Assembly: GCA_001643675.2 (NCBI GenBank)
Contig: LSRY02000002.1
Coordinates: 37,501-101,500, forward strand
Reading direction: 5' to 3'
Length of the DNA: 64,000 nt
Source: Monocercomonoides exilis
Taxonomy: Eukaryota > Preaxostyla > Oxymonadida > Polymastigidae
Both the position numbers and the translations under genes were made by a program. Under the pieces are notes generated by a model. That model had not been told where the DNA came from and made no database searches. It was given only the letters and a program-made list of their open reading frames with translations. How positions within the stretch are numbered: position 1 is the first letter of the stretch; the number at the start of each line of letters is the position of its first letter. Of this stretch, positions 61,201 through 64,000 are shown one piece after another.

Positions 61201-64000
61201 CGGTGTCAAAGACTTTGACAGATGGTGTTTTCGACTGATTGAATGCCTCAATGTTCTCAAAGTGCGAGCTGAATCATAAGTTTCCTCGTTGTATTCCTTG
61301 TCTCTCTCGTCATCTGATTCATTCCCACCCGAAAGCTCATCATCAAATCCTTCGTTTTCTTTGTCCTTTGTCCATGCCCATGGAGCGTGTGCCCCAACAA
61401 ACTCGCCTCTCTCGTTTTCCTCCTCCCACTCTATCCGATGGGCCACAGAACGCGAGTCCATCCTCCACACAGCCTCTGCCTCTTCTTCTTGGTGTGTGTC
61501 TACGCCAAGTGCTCTGCAAATACACTTTCCACTTTCAACAGCCACAAAGCACAGCACAGACGAAACCATCTCATTCACCACTTTTATGAATGAGGCAAGC
61601 GTTTTGCCAATTTTTGCTCCTTCGTCTTCAGCTTGCTCATAGCGTTGTTCATCGTTTCCGCTTTTTCCGTCTTCCGTTCCACTTTCTTTCTTTTTGCTGT
61701 TTTTAATCCCCAACCCATCACGAATCACTGTTTGACCCGCCTTCAACATCACACTCATCACATCGTGCATAAACAGAGTAAGTTCATTTCCCCGCTGTGC
61801 CCTCACACGCGACTGCAAGTCTCCGAAGAGAAGAACAGGCGGTGCACGAAGTGTCAGTGCAGTGAATGCGTCGACAGGAGACAGAAACGCCACTTGAAGT
61901 GCAGAAAAGAGAGGAGGCAGTGGAAGAGCTGAAACTCCAGGTGCTGCTGTGTGGAAAGAGGTTGTGGAACTTGGCGAAGGAGACGCTGAAAGCTGCCTTT
62001 GCGACACTTGCGAGCGTTGTGTTGCCTGCGGAGTGGCAAAATGAGCAGCAAAGGATGAATTAAATCCAATCGAGCTTGAGCCGCTGGGAGTCATCCCTTC
62101 TCTCATTCCAAACTTTGCGTCGTTTCCTCTTCCGAGTGTGTTTCCAAGCTGAGAAATTGGCAGGTCAGTCAGAACTCTCTCAAACAAGCGAATGCGCGAT
62201 GCCTGTATGCAGCACCGTTTGATATGCAGCAGGGCATTCCGCAAAGGCGTCGATATAAACAGAAGTCTGCTGTCCACTCCCAAATGGCCTCGCCGATAAA
62301 CATGGCTGCTGATCAGCTTTTTCCACAGACCAAAATACTTCCTCAGCCGAAACTTGCTGAAAAATGACTTCTTTCGCAGTGCTTCGAATATCTTTTTCTC
62401 TTCAATCCACTGCGCAGTTGGTATCAGCTCTGTTGTTGTCTCTTTCCTTCTTGGAATGCCATCCACTCCTCCAACAACCTGTCCAGGAGAAGGCCCCTTG
62501 TCAACAACATGCATCAGCCCATTCACTGAGAGTGTGAAAAAGTCTCTGAAGTTGACGTCTTTCTCTTCGATGATCCGAAGAGTGTAGCTGTTTTGCTCCT
62601 TCTCCGCTGGATCGTAGCCCAAATAGACAAAATCATAGCTGTTTGGAGTCAGCGACTGATACGCCAGAAACGTCGATGGTGCTGCGAGATCGGCATGTGA
62701 CAGCAGAAGTGTCAATTCGGGTGGAACTGGGCGGACAGCGCGCGAGCGGAAGAGCGATGCAGAAGAAGCTGCAGAGGAAGAGGAGGAAGACATGCCAACA
62801 ATTTGTCGCGGCGTGGAGACTGTGAGACGAGGAGCAAAAGACGATGCAGTGGTGACAGTCGATGTTATAGAAGAAACAGATGCTGAAGATGAAGGCCTCT
62901 GAGGAGCAATCGAAGAAAGTGTGGAGAGCATAGAATTCTGTGTTCGAGCAGTTGACTGAGCAGAAGACGAGGTTGGACGCATGCCTTTGGAAGAGGCGCG
63001 AGCAGAGTGTTTAAGTGCTGTTGGTGTGGATGGCGTTGCTGTTGCAACATGTGTGTTGTTTGAGTCATTCAACTCAGAAGAAGCTGTTTGATGTGTTGGA
63101 GCTGATATGCTTGAAGAAGCAGGAGAGTTGCTTCTGTGTCTGGGAGAGGAAGAGCGAGAATGTTGAGAGCGTTTAGCGGGTGTTGGAGTTCTGAGAAGAG
63201 AAGAAGTTTTGCCAGACGGCTGTGAAGTGGACGAGAGGAGTGAAGTGGGCGAAGGAGGCAGAGCGGGAAGCGAAGTGGATTGGAGAGAGGATTCTGATGT
63301 GGATGAGAAGGACGAAGATGTTGCTGCTGAAGTGGCTGAAGTGGCGTGTGAAGTGGAGCGAGGTGTTGATGACTGAAATGGATGTGGTTGAGACAGATAA
63401 GATGAAGTGTCAGTGGAAGGTGCTGAGGAAGATGACTGGCTTTTGGCAATGAGATCGTCAATTCTGCTTTCTTCATTCCAAATTCCTTCAGATGATTCAG
63501 ACAGACTTTCCAGTCCATCGCTGCTGTTTTCTTTTCCTTTCTCGATTCTGCCATCTATCCCTTCTCTTTCGTTGTCTTTCTTCTTTTCCTCTGATTCTTC
63601 GTTTCCCTTCTTGCCTTGTGATTCCTCGCCACTGATGCTACCATGAGCTGAGCTGGGTCTGCTGGCAGTTCGCATCAAATGCCCGCTGCCTGCACTCTGC
63701 GGACGATGAAGTCGCAGGCCCTCCATTTTTGCCTGGTTTTCTTTCTCTTTCATCAAACGCAGCATTTCCCGCTCGCGTCTCTTCCGAATTGTCTGCTTGT
63801 TGACTTCTTCCTTCAAAATATATCCTGATTTTGTTTTTGTTCCTGTTTTAAGAAGAAGCTTGTCAAGCAGTGAAATATCATGCAAAGAAGACGTAAATAG
63901 ATCAGGGCGAGTAACCAGTGGTTTGAATGTTCCAGAAAATGATTGATCACTTGCTGGAAGTCTTTCAAATGAGAGATTCTTTTCTTTTTCTTCTGTGTCG
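31264..64000 (-). CDS. Giant dynein heavy chain with degenerate AAA1, 5' end beyond right edge
   Basis: The reading frame is open from the right edge. Exon 64000-59658 joins 59582-31264 across a 75-base intron (59657-59583, GTTTGA...TTCACAG) in phase (SIAASSTFKFRPYD) and ends in TAG, giving at least 10,886 residues; usual dynein heavy chains have 4000-4600. The tail has axonemal-type segments (YTLRIIEEKDVNFRDFFTLS, FRLRKYFGLWKKL). Linker marks are FPRFCFISDSDLAKVITFGG and SFPSQIVLAATEVYYS, then YGYEYLSNEP before AAA1. AAA2 has GGAASGKT (about residue 3842), HWIIFDSPIED and FETDTLQSASPSLLSRTGLV. AAA3 has GSSIGKTT (about 5252), AAA4 GDALSGRTT (about 6259). The stalk is at about 6950-7265, followed by AAA5, then AAA6 (LILMSPPYADPT). 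The C-terminal domain has AIRGLYVENGRWDKD and SYVSCPVFQL. AAA1 lacks both Walker motifs. Serine-rich insertions enlarge most loops. Motor activity is doubtful; a microtubule-binding axonemal or scaffold role is inferred. Confidence 0.93.

Noticed and set aside
15030-63885. Alternative genetic code (TAA/TAG read as Gln, as in some oxymonads)
   Set aside because: Long intact frames end in TAG (dynein), TGA (PEP-binding protein) and TAA (22684), and these genes do not need readthrough.
24898-64000. Dozens of open frames of 60-250 codons on the plus strand and in other minus frames inside the two long genes
   Set aside because: They are frame shadows of serine-, glutamine- and glutamate-rich coding sequence; none has domains, splice logic or an independent context.
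1-64000. CRISPR arrays, bacterial operons or bacterial mobile elements
   Set aside because: No direct-repeat/spacer pattern was found, and introns and rRNA layout are eukaryotic.

Overview
This is eukaryotic nuclear DNA, most likely from an oxymonad close to Monocercomonoides. The reasons are a leftward 18S-5.8S-28S rRNA unit with an exceptionally long 18S gene (about 3 kb), short GT-AG introns, use of TAA, TAG and TGA all as stops, serine-rich low-complexity insertions in proteins, and several gene fragments that match, from memory, multicopy families I associate with Monocercomonoides. No database search was possible.

Left part (1-13 kb): the 28S gene runs off the left edge, followed rightwards by ITS2, 5.8S, ITS1 and 18S, all read on the minus strand. 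Upstream of the 18S lies a repeat-rich spacer. It holds a 2.1 kb structure with two 284-bp inverted arms, each packed with small palindromes, around a degenerate array of about 200-bp repeats. Then come a C-rich tract, a long AT-rich stretch, and a block of GC-rich hairpins near 12.0 kb.

Middle (13-24.9 kb): a gene-poor, AT-rich zone of decayed or multicopy genes. It holds a weak structured-RNA candidate, two pseudogene fragments, two paralogous two-exon genes in opposite orientation (15.2-16.6 kb minus, 21.4-22.7 kb plus), and between them a broken beta-helix plus kinase-like gene (17.8-20.7 kb minus). A MITE-like 180-bp palindromic repeat occurs at 17.2 kb and again, inverted, at 30.9 kb.

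Right part (24.9-64 kb): two very long intact minus-strand genes. The first (24,898-30,692, three exons, 1873 residues) has two receiver-like segments and a PEP/pyruvate-binding (PPDK/PEP-synthase N-terminal-like) core of bacterial type, with serine-rich insertions. The second (31,264 to beyond 64,000) is a dynein heavy chain with at least 10,886 residues in this window, more than twice the usual size, mostly in one 28.3-kb exon. Tail, linker, six AAA modules, stalk and C-terminal domain can all be followed. In the first AAA module the P-loop and the Walker B DE pair have been replaced by serine-rich sequence, while the AAA2 and AAA3 P-loops and the microtubule-binding stalk are kept. This apparently ATPase-dead, giant dynein is the most notable object here.

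The genes do not form a pathway. The rRNA unit is a housekeeping locus, the two right-hand genes are independent single genes, and the middle zone looks like accumulated debris of expanded families.
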